51,821 nucleotides of DNA from Apilactobacillus kunkeei (GCF_005930975.1 NZ_VBSE01000032.1:1-51821), one strand, 5' to 3'; counted from the first letter of the stretch, positions 37,347 to 47,888 are shown. Program-made: numbers and translations. Notes: a model not told the origin generated them from the sequence alone.

Positions 37347-40300
37347 TTGGAATTAAGTCAATTTTTCACACAACTACCACAATACGATGAGATTGTTAAT
37401 GATTTAGCACCTAAACATCGTCAGTTAGTGACTGGTTTATCAGGTTCTGCGAAGACAATGATGATTGCAGCTTTATTCAAGTCAACAAAGAAAAGCTTCT
37501 TGATTGTGACTGATACTTTATCCAGATGTGATGATATTGTTGAAGATTTACAAAATGTTGTCTCTGAAGATGATGTATTAGAGTTTCCAGTCGAAGAAGT
37601 TTTAGCCGCAGAAGTCGCAACTAGCTCACCTGAATATAAGGCCACTCGGGTTCAAGCTTTATCAAACCTATTAAGTGGTGAACCTAAGATTATCGTGACG
37701 TCTGTTTCTGGTACTAAACGTATTTTGCCAGAACCAGGCGATTTTTATGATGCTAATTTAACCATCTCAATTGATGATGAAGTTAATTTAGACGAATTAA
37801 GAAACAAATTATTTCAAATGGGATACACACCTGAAAAGATGGTGGCAGCACCAGGAGAATTTTCACTTCGTGGATCAATTATCGATATTTATCCATTGAA
37901 CTCCGAGTATCCAGTTCGAATTGATTTATTTGATACCGACGTTGATTCATTGAGATATTTTGATGTATCAAATCAAAGAAGTTTGGAAAATATAGAAACT
38001 ATTTCAGTGTTACCTGCAACTGACATGGTGTTAAACGAAGAGCAAAGACAACAATCAGTTGCTAATTTAACGCAACTACGTGACCAACGTTTGAAACAGC
38101 TTGATAAAGATGAATTAAAACAACGCCTAAGTGACGTTGTTCAAACTATGATAGATGATGCCAATGAAGGCGTGATTGATCCAGATTGGATTTTGTATGC
38201 AAAAGCAATATATGAAAATGAAACAACTATCTTCGATTACTTAGACGATGATGGAGTCGTATTATTTGATGACTACAGTCGTATTTTAGAAAATAGTCAA
38301 CAGTTAGTTGAAGAAGAACAGTCATGGGTAAACGACAAGTTTGACCATGGCGAAATTGCATCAACAGATTTATTTAGCGTGGACTTTAGGGAACACTTTC
38401 ATAAAATTAATCAAGCAGAAATTTTAATGTCATTATTTCAAAAGGGGATTGGGAACCTAAAGTTAACCCAATTAAATGATATTAAGGTCCGCCCAATGCA
38501 AAAGTTTTTTGGTCAAATGCCGCTATTAAAGACTGAAATCGATAGATGGCATAAACAGGATGACACAGTTGTGATTTTGGTTAAAGACAAGGCCAGAATG
38601 AAAAAAGTGTCACAAACATTGACCGACTTCGAAATTCAATCAGTTCAAACTACCAATGACAACATTTTGGAACACCAAGTCCAAATTGTCAGTGAACGTT
38701 TGAAGAATGGTTTTGAACTTCCAATTAAACAATTGGCGGTAATTACTGAATCAGAAATGTTTACCACCGTCCACAAGAAACGTCCACGTCGTCAAACTTT
38801 TTCAAATGCAGAAAGAATTAAGAGTTATGCTGATTTAAAACCAGGAGACTACGTTGTTCATGCTAACCATGGTATTGGTAAGTATGAAGGGATGAAGACA
38901 ATGGAAGTTGATGGTAAGCATCAAGATTATATGACAATTGCTTACCAAAAAAACGCTAAGCTTTTTATTCCAGTTACTCAATTAAATTTAATTCAAAAAT
39001 ACGTTTCATCTGAAGACAAGCACCCACGTGTTAATAAATTGGGTGGAAGTGAATGGCAAAAAACTAAGTCAAAAGTGCAAGGTAAGATTGAAGATATTGC
39101 TGATGACTTAATTGATTTATATGCAAAACGTTCCAATCAGGTTGGATATGCATTCCCTGAAGATGATGAATACCAAGAAGAGTTTGAAGGGGCGTTCCCA
39201 TACCAACCAACACCTGACCAAGTAAAGAGTTCTGAAGAAATTAAAAGGGATATGGAGCAACCTCATCCAATGGATCGTCTATTAGTTGGGGATGTTGGCT
39301 ATGGTAAGACAGAAGTAGCATTGCATGCAGCGTTTAAAGCGGTCGAAGCGGGGAAACAGGTTGCATTTTTGGTTCCAACCACTGTCTTAGCACAACAGCA
39401 CTATGAAACAATGGTGAACCGTTTTGAAGGATTTCCAGTTTCAGTAGCTGTGCTATCTCGTTTTAGAACTAAGAAGCAGGTTGAAGAAACCAAAAAAGGT
39501 TTACTAGATGGATCAATTGATATTGTTGTCGGAACTCATCGTTTGTTATCGGATGATATTAAGTTTTCTGATTTAGGCTTATTGATGGTCGATGAAGAAC
39601 AACGTTTCGGAGTTAAACACAAGGAAAAGATTAAGCAATTAAAATCTAACGTTGATGTTTTAACACTAACCGCAACTCCAATTCCTCGAACATTGAATAT
39701 GTCAATGATGGGAGTTCGTGACCTATCTGTTATTGAAACTCCACCGGCAAATCGTTATCCAATTCAAACGTACGTAATGGAAGAAAACGCGGGGGCAATT
39801 CGTGAAGGAATTACCCGTGAAATGCATCGTGGCGGCCAAGTTTTCTTCATGCACAATCGTGTTTCAGACATTGAAGACACCGTCATGAAGTTACAGACAT
39901 TGGTTCCAGATGCTAGAATTGCCTATATTCACGGGCAAATGACCGAAAACCAATTGGAAACAATCCTATATGATTTCGTTAATGGTGAATACGATGTGTT
40001 AGTGACCACAACGATCATTGAAACCGGAGTGGATATTCCAAATGCCAATACTTTATTTGTTGAAGATGCTGATCATATGGGACTATCACAGTTGTACCAA
40101 ATTCGTGGTCGAATTGGTCGTTCCAACCGTGTTGCTTATGCTTACTTTATGTATAAACCAAACAAGGTGTTGACTGAAGTATCCGAAAACCGTTTGGAAG
40201 CCATCAGGGACTTTACCGAACTAGGTTCTGGTTTTAAGATTGCCATGCGTGACTTATCACTTCGTGGTGCTGGAAATCTTTTAGGTAAGCAACAATCGGG

Positions 40301-40874
40301 ATTTGTCGATTCAGTTGGTTATGATATGTATACTCAAATGTTAGCTGATGCGGTTGCTACTAAGCGCGGACGCCGAGCAGAACAGCGTGTTGATACAATA
40401 GTTGAAATGGATGTTGAGGCATACTTGCCTAGTGAATATATTCAAGATGAAAAACAAAAGATTGAATTGTACAAGAGAATCAGACAAATGCAAAACGATG
40501 ATCAATACCGTGAATTACAGTCAGATTTAATTGATCGTTTCGGTGATTATCCAACTGCGGTTGAAAATCTATTAACAATTAGCCGCATTAAGATGTATGC
40601 AGATGCATCGTTAATTGAAAAGATTAGACAGACACCAAAACAAATTACAGTCACCCTATCAACGATTGGAACTCAATTCTATGACAGTAAGCAAGTGTTA
40701 AAGGCAATTGCTCAAAGTGAATTTAGATCAATGGTTGGTACTGCAAATGGCAAGATGCAAATCACTTTAATCATTCAGCCTAATATGGATGAACAAAAAT
40801 GGTTAGGTGAATTAAGTAAATTTGTCGAAGCGTTAGATAAAGAACACACAGGAAAATTAACAAATGAAAAATGA
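37347..40874 (+). CDS. mfd: Transcription-repair coupling factor
   Basis: A 1175-residue ATP-dependent translocase that removes RNA polymerase stalled at lesions and recruits UvrA. The N-terminal UvrB-like region (about 1-340) is followed by the RNA polymerase-interacting domain with DYVVHANHGIGKYEGM. The RecG-like helicase has Walker A LLVGDVGYGKTEVALHAAFK, VDEEQRFGVKHKE, and LTATPIPRTLNMS, then a TRG-like ITREMHRGGQVFF and GRIGRSNRVAYAY. The C-terminal D7 domain is present. It starts at TTG with GAGGAGA upstream and overlaps the next gene by 11 bases. Confidence 0.98.
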   Translation: MELSQFFTQLPQYDEIVNDLAPKHRQLVTGLSGSAKTMMIAALFKSTKKSFLIVTDTLSRCDDIVEDLQNVVSEDDVLEFPVEEVLAAEVATSSPEYKATRVQALSNLLSGEPKIIVTSVSGTKRILPEPGDFYDANLTISIDDEVNLDELRNKLFQMGYTPEKMVAAPGEFSLRGSIIDIYPLNSEYPVRIDLFDTDVDSLRYFDVSNQRSLENIETISVLPATDMVLNEEQRQQSVANLTQLRDQRLKQLDKDELKQRLSDVVQTMIDDANEGVIDPDWILYAKAIYENETTIFDYLDDDGVVLFDDYSRILENSQQLVEEEQSWVNDKFDHGEIASTDLFSVDFREHFHKINQAEILMSLFQKGIGNLKLTQLNDIKVRPMQKFFGQMPLLKTEIDRWHKQDDTVVILVKDKARMKKVSQTLTDFEIQSVQTTNDNILEHQVQIVSERLKNGFELPIKQLAVITESEMFTTVHKKRPRRQTFSNAERIKSYADLKPGDYVVHANHGIGKYEGMKTMEVDGKHQDYMTIAYQKNAKLFIPVTQLNLIQKYVSSEDKHPRVNKLGGSEWQKTKSKVQGKIEDIADDLIDLYAKRSNQVGYAFPEDDEYQEEFEGAFPYQPTPDQVKSSEEIKRDMEQPHPMDRLLVGDVGYGKTEVALHAAFKAVEAGKQVAFLVPTTVLAQQHYETMVNRFEGFPVSVAVLSRFRTKKQVEETKKGLLDGSIDIVVGTHRLLSDDIKFSDLGLLMVDEEQRFGVKHKEKIKQLKSNVDVLTLTATPIPRTLNMSMMGVRDLSVIETPPANRYPIQTYVMEENAGAIREGITREMHRGGQVFFMHNRVSDIEDTVMKLQTLVPDARIAYIHGQMTENQLETILYDFVNGEYDVLVTTTIIETGVDIPNANTLFVEDADHMGLSQLYQIRGRIGRSNRVAYAYFMYKPNKVLTEVSENRLEAIRDFTELGSGFKIAMRDLSLRGAGNLLGKQQSGFVDSVGYDMYTQMLADAVATKRGRRAEQRVDTIVEMDVEAYLPSEYIQDEKQKIELYKRIRQMQNDDQYRELQSDLIDRFGDYPTAVENLLTISRIKMYADASLIEKIRQTPKQITVTLSTIGTQFYDSKQVLKAIAQSEFRSMVGTANGKMQITLIIQPNMDEQKWLGELSKFVEALDKEHTGKLTNEK

Positions 40875-42441
40875 CAATAAACTATCAGTGATAATGAAGG
40901 GCGCAATGATTTTATCAATTGCTTCTTTAATTAGTAAGGTGCTAAGTGCAGTATATCGTGTACCGTTTCAAAATCTAGTGGGAAACATTGGATTCTATGT
41001 TTTTCAACAAGTTTATCCAATTTATGGAATCGGAATGGTATTAGCGCTAAGCGGAATGCCAATTATTATTTCGCGCATTATTGCTGAGCAGGAAACAATA
41101 GTTCAGAAAAAAGCCCTTTTAAGACAGCTATTTATCGTGCTTTCAATTTTTGGTGGATTCATATTTATTATCTTCCAAATTAAGGCAACGTCGATAGCTG
41201 CTCTGATGGGGGACATTAGATTAGATAGTTTAATTCGGGCAGTTAGCTGGATGTTTTTAATGATGCCGGTCTTGGCCTGTTTAAGAGGTTACTTCCAAGC
41301 GACATTAATTATGAAACCAACTGCTTATTCACAGGTGGTAGAGCAGGTTATTAGAGTTGGATTAATTATTGTTGCTGCTTATGTAGGGGTTAGGAATCAC
41401 GTGAACCCGTATACGATTGGAACATATGCGATGGTAGCAACTCCCGTTGCTGAGATTTTTTCGGTGGCGATTTTAACCCGATACTATGCGATGGATATTA
41501 AAAGACTACCAAGTCAAAAAGTAATGTCATATCCATCATTGTTGAAACGATTACTTTTCGAGGGTGGAACAATCTGTATGCTTTCGTCTCTGATGGTATT
41601 GATGCAGTTGGTAGATTCGTTTACTGTACGAAAAGGATTGCTATTAAATGGATTAAATTTGATTGATTCACAGGCAGTTAAGGGGATTTATGATCGAGGA
41701 CAACCACTTGTTCAATTAGGCTTGGTAATAGCAACATCATTTGCTTCAGCTATCTTGCCATCATTAAGTTTGGCCCATTCAAAGAAACAAATGAAGTCGT
41801 TTCATAACTTAGCATCTGAAATGCTTAGAGTTAGCATGTTTATGACTGTTGGTGTTGCTGTTGGAATGATTAGTTTGATGCCACTTATTAACCGATTGCT
41901 ATTTAATAGTAGTCAACAAAATACCACAATTAGTATTTTTATGATTAGTGTGGTCTTAACAACGATGATTACGATTTATAGCAGTATTTTGCAGAGTGCA
42001 AATCACTTTCAAATTACCATTATTACAATTATATTAGGGTTAACGACTAAGATATTGATTACTAAAGAAATGGTTGCCCATATGGGAATTATCGGGGCAA
42101 GTATTTCCACTGTAATTAGTTTATTACTAATGCTAATTGTGGAAGTTAAATTTGCGCCATCTGCTATCGTTAAAATTGAACACAAGTGGGGCTTTTTAGG
42201 AAAATTAACAATGATTGCTTTGATTATGTTAGTGAGTGAAATAATCTTGATGAACCTATTTGAATCAATTCATTTGGTTCATAGTCAAAGATTAAATGCC
42301 ATTATTTCACTATTTTTCTTAGTCCCAATCGGTGGAGTTATCTTCGGTGTCTTAGCGATTAAATGGAAACTATTAACATATCAGGAATGGCAGTCAGTGC
42401 CAGTAGTAAATAAGTTTATAGATAGGTGGATGTCAAAATGA
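40864..42441 (+). CDS. MATE/MOP-type polysaccharide or lipid II flippase (YabM/SpoVB family)
   Basis: A 525-residue integral membrane protein with about 14 hydrophobic helices, of the SpoVB/YabM/MurJ branch of the MOP exporter superfamily. The start has KGAMILSIASLISKVLSAVY and the family stretch NLVGNIGFYVFQQVYPIYGI. Such proteins flip undecaprenyl-linked sugars or lipid II across the membrane. The substrate cannot be told from sequence. It starts 11 bases before the end of mfd and overlaps rqcP by ATGA, giving tight coupling. In Bacillus the equivalent gene lies at this spot, followed by mazG, which is absent here. Confidence 0.92.
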   Translation: MKNDNKLSVIMKGAMILSIASLISKVLSAVYRVPFQNLVGNIGFYVFQQVYPIYGIGMVLALSGMPIIISRIIAEQETIVQKKALLRQLFIVLSIFGGFIFIIFQIKATSIAALMGDIRLDSLIRAVSWMFLMMPVLACLRGYFQATLIMKPTAYSQVVEQVIRVGLIIVAAYVGVRNHVNPYTIGTYAMVATPVAEIFSVAILTRYYAMDIKRLPSQKVMSYPSLLKRLLFEGGTICMLSSLMVLMQLVDSFTVRKGLLLNGLNLIDSQAVKGIYDRGQPLVQLGLVIATSFASAILPSLSLAHSKKQMKSFHNLASEMLRVSMFMTVGVAVGMISLMPLINRLLFNSSQQNTTISIFMISVVLTTMITIYSSILQSANHFQITIITIILGLTTKILITKEMVAHMGIIGASISTVISLLLMLIVEVKFAPSAIVKIEHKWGFLGKLTMIALIMLVSEIILMNLFESIHLVHSQRLNAIISLFFLVPIGGVIFGVLAIKWKLLTYQEWQSVPVVNKFIDRWMSK

Positions 42442-42710
42442 GATTAGATAAGTTTTTAAAAATTTCGAGAATTATTAAGAGAAGAACCGTAGCGAAGGAT
42501 ATTGCCGATCAAGGTCGTATCACCATTAATGATCGTGTGGCAAAGTCATCATCAAACGTTAATTCAAATGATAAGTTAGTGATTAAATTTGGTAATAAGA
42601 CATTAACTGTTCAGGTTAACCAATTGTTCGAAACTACTAAAAAGGCTGATGCAGATAGAATGTACATCGTTTTGGATGAACAGTACGAAAGAGATTTCAA
42701 CGCAGAATAA
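42438..42710 (+). CDS. rqcP: S4-domain RNA-binding protein RqcP
   Basis: A 90-residue single S4 domain protein, homologous to B. subtilis YabO/RqcP. RqcP helps RqcH add alanine tails to stalled nascent chains on the 50S subunit. MRLDKFLKISRIIKRRTVA and GRITINDRVAKSSSNV are the S4 hallmarks. The ATG at 42438 overlaps the previous stop as ATGA, with AGGTGG upstream; a longer start 12 bases earlier is less likely. The gene lies between the flippase and divIC, as in Bacillus. Confidence 0.93.
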   Translation: MRLDKFLKISRIIKRRTVAKDIADQGRITINDRVAKSSSNVNSNDKLVIKFGNKTLTVQVNQLFETTKKADADRMYIVLDEQYERDFNAE

Positions 42711-42762
42711 TTAAAATTTGGTTACAAAATTAATTATCTATTTATTTTTTTTAAGAATCATC

Positions 42763-42768
42763 TATACT
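42763..42768 (+). promoter_or_regulatory. -10 element of the divIC promoter
   Basis: TATACT lies 35 bases before divIC in an AT-rich gap of 87 bases. A matching -35 is not obvious, so this is tentative. Confidence 0.4.
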
Positions 42769-42797
42769 GTTAAGTAGCAAATTGAGGAGGGAATGCC

Positions 42798-43175
42798 ATG
42801 GATGTTGATAAAGTTCATCAATTGAATAATCAATACACGAAGATCAAGAGGTCTCGACATCAAGAAATTTTACGCAGTCGAAAAAAACGTGGAATTATCC
42901 TGGTAAGCTTTTTCCTCGTTGTTATCTTGATGCTGATTGCGCAAATCTTTATAACTAAATCTAAGATTAGCAACGTTTCTGAACAACAAGTTCAAACCAA
43001 GAAAGAACTTAAAAAGAATAAAATCGATAATCAAAAGTTAAAACAAAATATTAAGCAGTTACATGATAAGGACTATATTCAAAAAGTAATTCGTGAAAAA
43101 TATTATTACACCAAGCCGGGAGAGACAGTTTATAGTCTTCCAGGAGATGTTTCAAAAGATGTAACTCAAAATTAA
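42798..43175 (+). CDS. divIC: Cell division protein DivIC (FtsB-like)
   Basis: A 125-residue single-pass membrane protein of the septum. The short basic cytoplasmic part (about 1-32) is followed by one membrane helix (about 33-52; GIILVSFFLVVILMLIAQIF). A Lys/Gln-rich coiled coil (about 60-95) then lies outside, ending with the FtsB/DivIC signature DYIQKVIREKYYYTKPGETV. It acts with FtsL and DivIB in the divisome. GAGGAGGG precedes the ATG. A terminator follows. Confidence 0.95.
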   Translation: MDVDKVHQLNNQYTKIKRSRHQEILRSRKKRGIILVSFFLVVILMLIAQIFITKSKISNVSEQQVQTKKELKKNKIDNQKLKQNIKQLHDKDYIQKVIREKYYYTKPGETVYSLPGDVSKDVTQN

Positions 43176-43203
43176 AATGGTATGAAAAAATACCATTTTT
43201 TTT
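43174..43203 (+). terminator. divIC terminator
   Basis: AAAATGGTA pairs with TACCATTTTT around a short A-rich loop, right at the divIC stop codon, with a T-run. Confidence 0.8.
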
Positions 43204-43270
43204 ATACAATTATCATTTGAATGGTGCTATACTAAAGTTACTAATCATTATTAGGAGGACAAATTTTTTT

Positions 43271-43729
43271 ATGGCAATTGAAGTTGGAGCAAAAGTTTCC
43301 GGCAAAGTATCAGGAATCACTAATTTTGGTGCTTTTGTTGATCTAGGCGAACACAAAACAGGATTGGTTCACATTAGTGAAATTTCTGATGGCTATATCA
43401 AAGATATCAAAGATGTATTAAAAGTTGGCGATGACGTTAAAGTTAAGGTTCTAAGTGTTGGTGACGATGGTAAGATTGCATTATCAATCAGAAAAGCTGT
43501 TGATAAACCTGCCGAACCTCAAAAAAGAGAAAAACCAAAGATGGCCCATGGACATTCAAATCATGGTAAGTTTGGTGATAACCGTCATCACAATGATAAC
43601 CATAAAAATAATAAAGCTAGTTTCGATGACTTAATGGACAGCTTCCTAAAGGAAAGTGAAAGCAGACTAGCAACAATTAAGAAAAATACTGAAGGTAAGC
43701 GTGGAGGCCGTGGCGGTCGCCGTAGTTAA
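43271..43729 (+). CDS. S1 domain RNA-binding protein (YabR-like)
   Basis: A 152-residue protein with one S1/OB domain (about 3-75: GAKVSGKVSGITNFGAFVDL, KTGLVHISEISDGYI, KVKVLSVGDDGKIALSIR). A His/Asn/Lys-rich linker of about 40 residues follows, then a basic GGRGGRRS tail. Homologues of B. subtilis YabR (general stress protein 13 family) bind RNA or ribosomes. The ATG at 43271 follows AGGAGG; a longer in-frame reading from 43217 would run through that ribosome binding site and its upstream region. Conserved position between divIC and tilS. Confidence 0.93.
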   Translation: MAIEVGAKVSGKVSGITNFGAFVDLGEHKTGLVHISEISDGYIKDIKDVLKVGDDVKVKVLSVGDDGKIALSIRKAVDKPAEPQKREKPKMAHGHSNHGKFGDNRHHNDNHKNNKASFDDLMDSFLKESESRLATIKKNTEGKRGGRGGRRS

Positions 43730-43739
43730 CCAAATAAAA

Positions 43740-43778
43740 AATGATTGGGGTAGATTACCTTAATCATTTTATTTTTAC
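43740..43778 (+). terminator. Probable terminator after the S1-domain gene
   Basis: An AAATGATT arm pairs with AATCATTT, with a GGTA/TACC inner pair, then ATTTTT. The hairpin has mismatches. Confidence 0.6.
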
Positions 43779-43807
43779 CAAAAACGTAACTAAAGGGGAC
43801 GGTATTA

Positions 43808-45175
43808 ATGCCGGAACAAAATATTACCCAGCAAAAGTTTAATCAATTGATTGAGAACAAGGGATGGTTTAATCAAGAAGATTCAGTGGTTGTTGCAGTA
43901 TCTGCAGGAGTGGATTCAATGGCGCTGCTTAACCTAATGATGAATTTGCCAAATAAGAAGAGACCGAGAATTATCGTTGCTCATGTTAATCATCAGCTAA
44001 GAGCACAAAGTAAAGAGGAAGAAAAATATATTAGACACTTTTGTCAAAGTCATAACGTTAAAATAGTAGTCGGTAATTGGGAAAAACAATTTCATCCAAA
44101 TAATGGAATTGAAATGGCCGCAAGAAAGTATAGATATGATTTCTTTTCAAAGGTCATGAAGAAAAATAATTCACGTATATTATTAACAGCACATCACGCC
44201 AATGACCAATCAGAGACAGTTTTGATGAGACTAATTCGTGGATCATTTATCAAGGACATGGTCGGGATAAAGGAAAGTCGTAATTTCAATCAAGGTCGAT
44301 TGATTCGTCCGTTACTTGGGTTTAGTAAACAAGAGCTAACGCAATACATGCAAGCATTATCGGTTAAATGGTATGAAGATGACACCAATCAAAAACTAGA
44401 TGTCACTAGAAATAGAATTAGACATCGTTTAATTCCATTTATTGAATCAGAAAACAGTCGTGGAATTGAACATATTAATGCATTCTCACAACAATTGAAT
44501 TTAATGAAGCAACAAAACGATTATTTTATGGCAAAGATAGCCAAAGATATTAGTGTTGATTCTATCACATATGATTTAGGTGAGTTTTCCACCTTGCCAA
44601 AATATGTTCAAGTCGGATTAATTGATTATTTAATTGCTCAAAATATTGTTGAGGGTTTAAATGTAGATATTGTCAACCAAGTTAATTCACTACTTAATAA
44701 TGATGAAAAGCCACAGGGCTTTGTTAAACTATCAAATAATTTGGTCGTAAAAAAGGAATATGATAAATTTTTATTCGAAAATATCAAGCAAAACCAAATA
44801 ACTGGATTTAAAAACGATTATTTTGTGGTAACATTGAATAAATGGTATTTCCAAGATAATATCCAGTGGATGATTACGGATAATTCAGATGTTTCGGATG
44901 AGGAAGCAAAACGAGTTTCTCGTTTTAATCTTTTGGATTCAGAACTCCCATTAATTGTACAAAAGACGCAAAATCGTGATAGAATAACGCTTAAAAATGG
45001 TGGTCATCAAACGGCTAAACGACTATTTATTAATAAGAAGATACCTGTTGATAAAAGAAATTCGGCCAAGAGCTTGATGACTGATCAGGGAAGGTTATTA
45101 GCCGTTTTAGGTTACAGTGAGTCTGTATCTAACGATAGCTCTAATGCTAGAGTTTATACATTGATCATTAAATAA
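43808..45175 (+). CDS. tilS: tRNA(Ile)-lysidine synthase
   Basis: A 455-residue N-type ATP pyrophosphatase that converts C34 of tRNA-Ile(CAU) to lysidine so that it reads AUA. The PP-loop is AVSAGVDSMALLNL, with SAG where SGG is commonest. AHVNHQLRAQSKEEE and LLTAHHANDQSETVLMRL follow. The C-terminal half (about 360-455) carries the TilS substrate-binding and C-terminal domains with KRLFINKKIPVDKR. GGGGACGG precedes the ATG. It lies directly upstream of hpt, the usual tilS-hpt-ftsH order. Confidence 0.96.
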   Translation: MPEQNITQQKFNQLIENKGWFNQEDSVVVAVSAGVDSMALLNLMMNLPNKKRPRIIVAHVNHQLRAQSKEEEKYIRHFCQSHNVKIVVGNWEKQFHPNNGIEMAARKYRYDFFSKVMKKNNSRILLTAHHANDQSETVLMRLIRGSFIKDMVGIKESRNFNQGRLIRPLLGFSKQELTQYMQALSVKWYEDDTNQKLDVTRNRIRHRLIPFIESENSRGIEHINAFSQQLNLMKQQNDYFMAKIAKDISVDSITYDLGEFSTLPKYVQVGLIDYLIAQNIVEGLNVDIVNQVNSLLNNDEKPQGFVKLSNNLVVKKEYDKFLFENIKQNQITGFKNDYFVVTLNKWYFQDNIQWMITDNSDVSDEEAKRVSRFNLLDSELPLIVQKTQNRDRITLKNGGHQTAKRLFINKKIPVDKRNSAKSLMTDQGRLLAVLGYSESVSNDSSNARVYTLIIK

Positions 45176-45196
45176 AGTATGTGGAAGGAGAAACTA

Positions 45197-45739
45197 ATGA
45201 ACAACGACATTCTAAAAACCTTGTATAGTAAGGAAGACATCACAGATGCTTGTCGCAGATTGGGTCAACAAATTACAACTGATTATAAAGACAGAAAACC
45301 AGTGGTAGTTGGTGTATTGAAAGGTGCTATTTTCTTCATGACGGATATTGTCAGAGAAATGGATCTATATATGGACATCGATTTTATTGACGTTTCAAGC
45401 TACCATGGAGGTACTGCATCAAGCGGAACCATTGAATTAATGAAAGATATTGATGTTGATGTTAATGGTAGGGATGTTATTTTCATTGAAGATATTATCG
45501 ATACTGGTAGAACATTGAAATATTTAGAAGACCTACTATCTGAACGTGGTGCAAGATCCATTAAGGTGTGCACTTTAATGGATAAGCCAGAAGGAAGAGT
45601 AGTTGAGGCTAAAGCTGATTACGTTGGTTTAGAAGTACCAAACGAATTCGTAGTTGGATATGGTTTAGATTACCAAGGCAAGTATCGTAACCTTCCATAT
45701 GTAGGGGTATTAAAGCCAGAGGTTTATTCAGACAAATAA
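45197..45739 (+). CDS. hpt: Hypoxanthine phosphoribosyltransferase
   Basis: A 180-residue purine salvage enzyme that joins hypoxanthine or guanine to PRPP. GVLKGAIFFMTDIVREM, the flexible loop SSYHGGTASSG, and the PRPP motif VIFIEDIIDTGRTLKYL are present. The ATG at 45197 has GGAAGGAG just upstream; an in-frame ATG 18 bases earlier overlaps that site. The tilS-hpt gap is 21 bases, so they are co-transcribed. In related Firmicutes TilS and HprT also act on ftsH transcription. Confidence 0.97.
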   Translation: MNNDILKTLYSKEDITDACRRLGQQITTDYKDRKPVVVGVLKGAIFFMTDIVREMDLYMDIDFIDVSSYHGGTASSGTIELMKDIDVDVNGRDVIFIEDIIDTGRTLKYLEDLLSERGARSIKVCTLMDKPEGRVVEAKADYVGLEVPNEFVVGYGLDYQGKYRNLPYVGVLKPEVYSDK

Positions 45740-45856
45740 ATGGTTAATTCTTCTGAAAAATGATAATATATGCTTCGTGTAATGTATTGAAAAAATGGCG
45801 GGTCTCACCATGTTATTTTTGATACATAAACAAGCATTAAACACAGGAGGCAATTG

Positions 45857-47845
45857 ATGCGTAATAACAATAATAAAGGATTATTCAAGAACAGTCTGTT
45901 CTACATAGTGTGCTTCTTGATTGTCTTGGGAGTTACTTTCTTTGTCACATCAAAGAATGGTCAACCCCAAAACAAAGAATTACAATCTAGTCAGTTTGTT
46001 CAAGAATTAAAAGATAACAAGATTAAGAGCTTTTCAATTCAACCAGAAAATGGTGTTTACACTGTTTCTGGTGAATACAGAAAAGCCCAAAGCGTTAAAT
46101 CAAACAATTCTAGTAGTATTTTATTCAGTAATACCAAAAGTGAAACTAAGGTTTCTTCATTCAAGACTAAGGTTTTGAAGAACAACGGTACTATTAATGA
46201 AATTACAAACTACGCTAAGAAGAATAACGTTAAGATGGGTGCTAAAGCTGCCGATACCGATGGCGGCTTCTGGTCAAATCTAATCTTTTCATTACTACCA
46301 ATGCTAATCATAATCATTTTCTTCTTCGTTATGATGAACCAAATGGGTGGTAAGAATGGTAGTAAGGGCGGCATCATGGGAGTTGGTAAGTCAAAGGCTA
46401 AACCAACTAAGAGTGATGTAGGTTTCACAGATGTTGCTGGTGAAGAAGAAGAAAAGCAAGAACTTGTTGAAATCGTTGAATTCTTAAAGGATCCAAAGAA
46501 GTTTACCAAGTTAGGTGCTAAGATTCCTCACGGTGTCCTATTAGAAGGACCTCCAGGAACTGGTAAAACTTTACTAGCTAAGGCCGTATCAGGTGAAGCT
46601 GGTGTTCCATTCTACTCAATTTCAGGTTCTGATTTCGTTGAAATGTTTGTTGGGGTTGGTGCTAGTCGTGTTCGTGACTTATTCACCCAGGCTAAAAAAG
46701 ACGCTCCAGCAATTATTTTCATTGATGAAATTGATGCTGTTGGTAGAAAACGTGGTAACGGCATGGGCGGTGGCCATGATGAAAGAGAACAAACATTGAA
46801 CCAACTATTGGTTGAAATGGATGGATTCTCAGGTAATGATGGTGTTATCGTTATTGCTGCAACTAACCGTGCGGACGTATTAGATCCTGCATTAACACGT
46901 CCGGGTCGTTTTGACCGTAAGGTGTTAGTTGGAAGACCTGACGTCAAAGGTAGAGAAGCAATCTTAAAGGTTCATGCTAAGAATAAGCCAATCGCTGATA
47001 ATGTTGACTTGCATGAAATTGCTAAACAAACTCCTGGTTTTGTTGGTGCTGATTTAGCTAACTTGTTAAACGAAGCTGCTTTACTAGCCGCTAGAAGAAA
47101 CAAGGCAGAAATTGGTCCATCAGAATTAGATGAAGCTGAAGATCGTGTGATTGCTGGTCCAGCTAAGAAAGATAAAGTTGTTAGTCAAAAAGAACAAAAC
47201 ATTGTTGCCAACCACGAAGCTGGTCACACAATTGTTGGTTTAGTTCTAAATGATGCTCGTGTAGTTCACAAGGTAACTATCGTTCCTCGTGGACGTGCCG
47301 GTGGTTACGCAATTATGCTTCCAAGAGAAGATCAACAATTGCTATCTAAGAAGAACGCAATGGAACAACTTGCTGGTTTAATGGGTGGTAGAACTGCTGA
47401 AGAAATTATCTTCGACTCATTGTCTTCAGGTGCTTCTAATGATTTCGAACAAGCTACTAATTTAGCTCGTGCTATGGTTACTCAATATGGTATGAGTGAA
47501 AAGTTAGGAACTGTTCAATTAGAAAATCCAAACGATGACCCATACGCAAGAAGATATTCTGAAAAGACTGCTTCTGTTATCGATGAAGAAGTTAGAAGAT
47601 TAATCGATGAAGCTCATGGTCAAGCTCATGACATTATTGAACAACACCGTGAACAACATAAAGTAATCGCTGACGCATTGCTTAAGTACGAAACATTAGA
47701 CGAAAAAGAAATTTTGAGTTTATACCGTACCGGTAAGATGCCAGAAGAAAACGCTTCAAGTGATAACGAAGATGCCTCTTTTGAAGAAAGTAAAGAACAA
47801 TTAGAACAAAAAGAAAATCAACATCAAGATAATGATGAAGACTAA
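45857..47845 (+). CDS. ftsH: ATP-dependent zinc metalloprotease FtsH
   Basis: A 662-residue membrane AAA+ protease. There are two membrane segments (about 13-30 and 135-155), with an extracytoplasmic part between them. The AAA domain has GPPGTGKT (231-238), [15 protein letters not shown] and the second region of homology [18 protein letters not shown]. The zinc site HEAGH is at 453-457. The tail from about 620 is acidic and disordered. ATG 45857 has AGGAGG 6 bases upstream. The 117-base gap after hpt holds no gene; no clear CtsR or CIRCE site was found there. Confidence 0.97.
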   Translation: MRNNNNKGLFKNSLFYIVCFLIVLGVTFFVTSKNGQPQNKELQSSQFVQELKDNKIKSFSIQPENGVYTVSGEYRKAQSVKSNNSSSILFSNTKSETKVSSFKTKVLKNNGTINEITNYAKKNNVKMGAKAADTDGGFWSNLIFSLLPMLIIIIFFFVMMNQMGGKNGSKGGIMGVGKSKAKPTKSDVGFTDVAGEEEEKQELVEIVEFLKDPKKFTKLGAKIPHGVLLEGPPGTGKTLLAKAVSGEAGVPFYSISGSDFVEMFVGVGASRVRDLFTQAKKDAPAIIFIDEIDAVGRKRGNGMGGGHDEREQTLNQLLVEMDGFSGNDGVIVIAATNRADVLDPALTRPGRFDRKVLVGRPDVKGREAILKVHAKNKPIADNVDLHEIAKQTPGFVGADLANLLNEAALLAARRNKAEIGPSELDEAEDRVIAGPAKKDKVVSQKEQNIVANHEAGHTIVGLVLNDARVVHKVTIVPRGRAGGYAIMLPREDQQLLSKKNAMEQLAGLMGGRTAEEIIFDSLSSGASNDFEQATNLARAMVTQYGMSEKLGTVQLENPNDDPYARRYSEKTASVIDEEVRRLIDEAHGQAHDIIEQHREQHKVIADALLKYETLDEKEILSLYRTGKMPEENASSDNEDASFEESKEQLEQKENQHQDNDED

Positions 47846-47851
47846 CTAATA

Positions 47852-47888
47852 AAGCGTGGGTTGAATTTATTTGACTCACGCTTTTTTA
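47852..47888 (+). terminator. ftsH terminator
   Basis: AAGCGTG-G-GT pairs imperfectly with AC-T-CACGCTT around a loop and ends in six Ts, between ftsH and hslO. Confidence 0.7.

Noticed and set aside
45740-45856. CtsR or CIRCE operator upstream of ftsH
   Set aside because: No GGTCAAA repeat or TTAGCACTC inverted repeat could be found.
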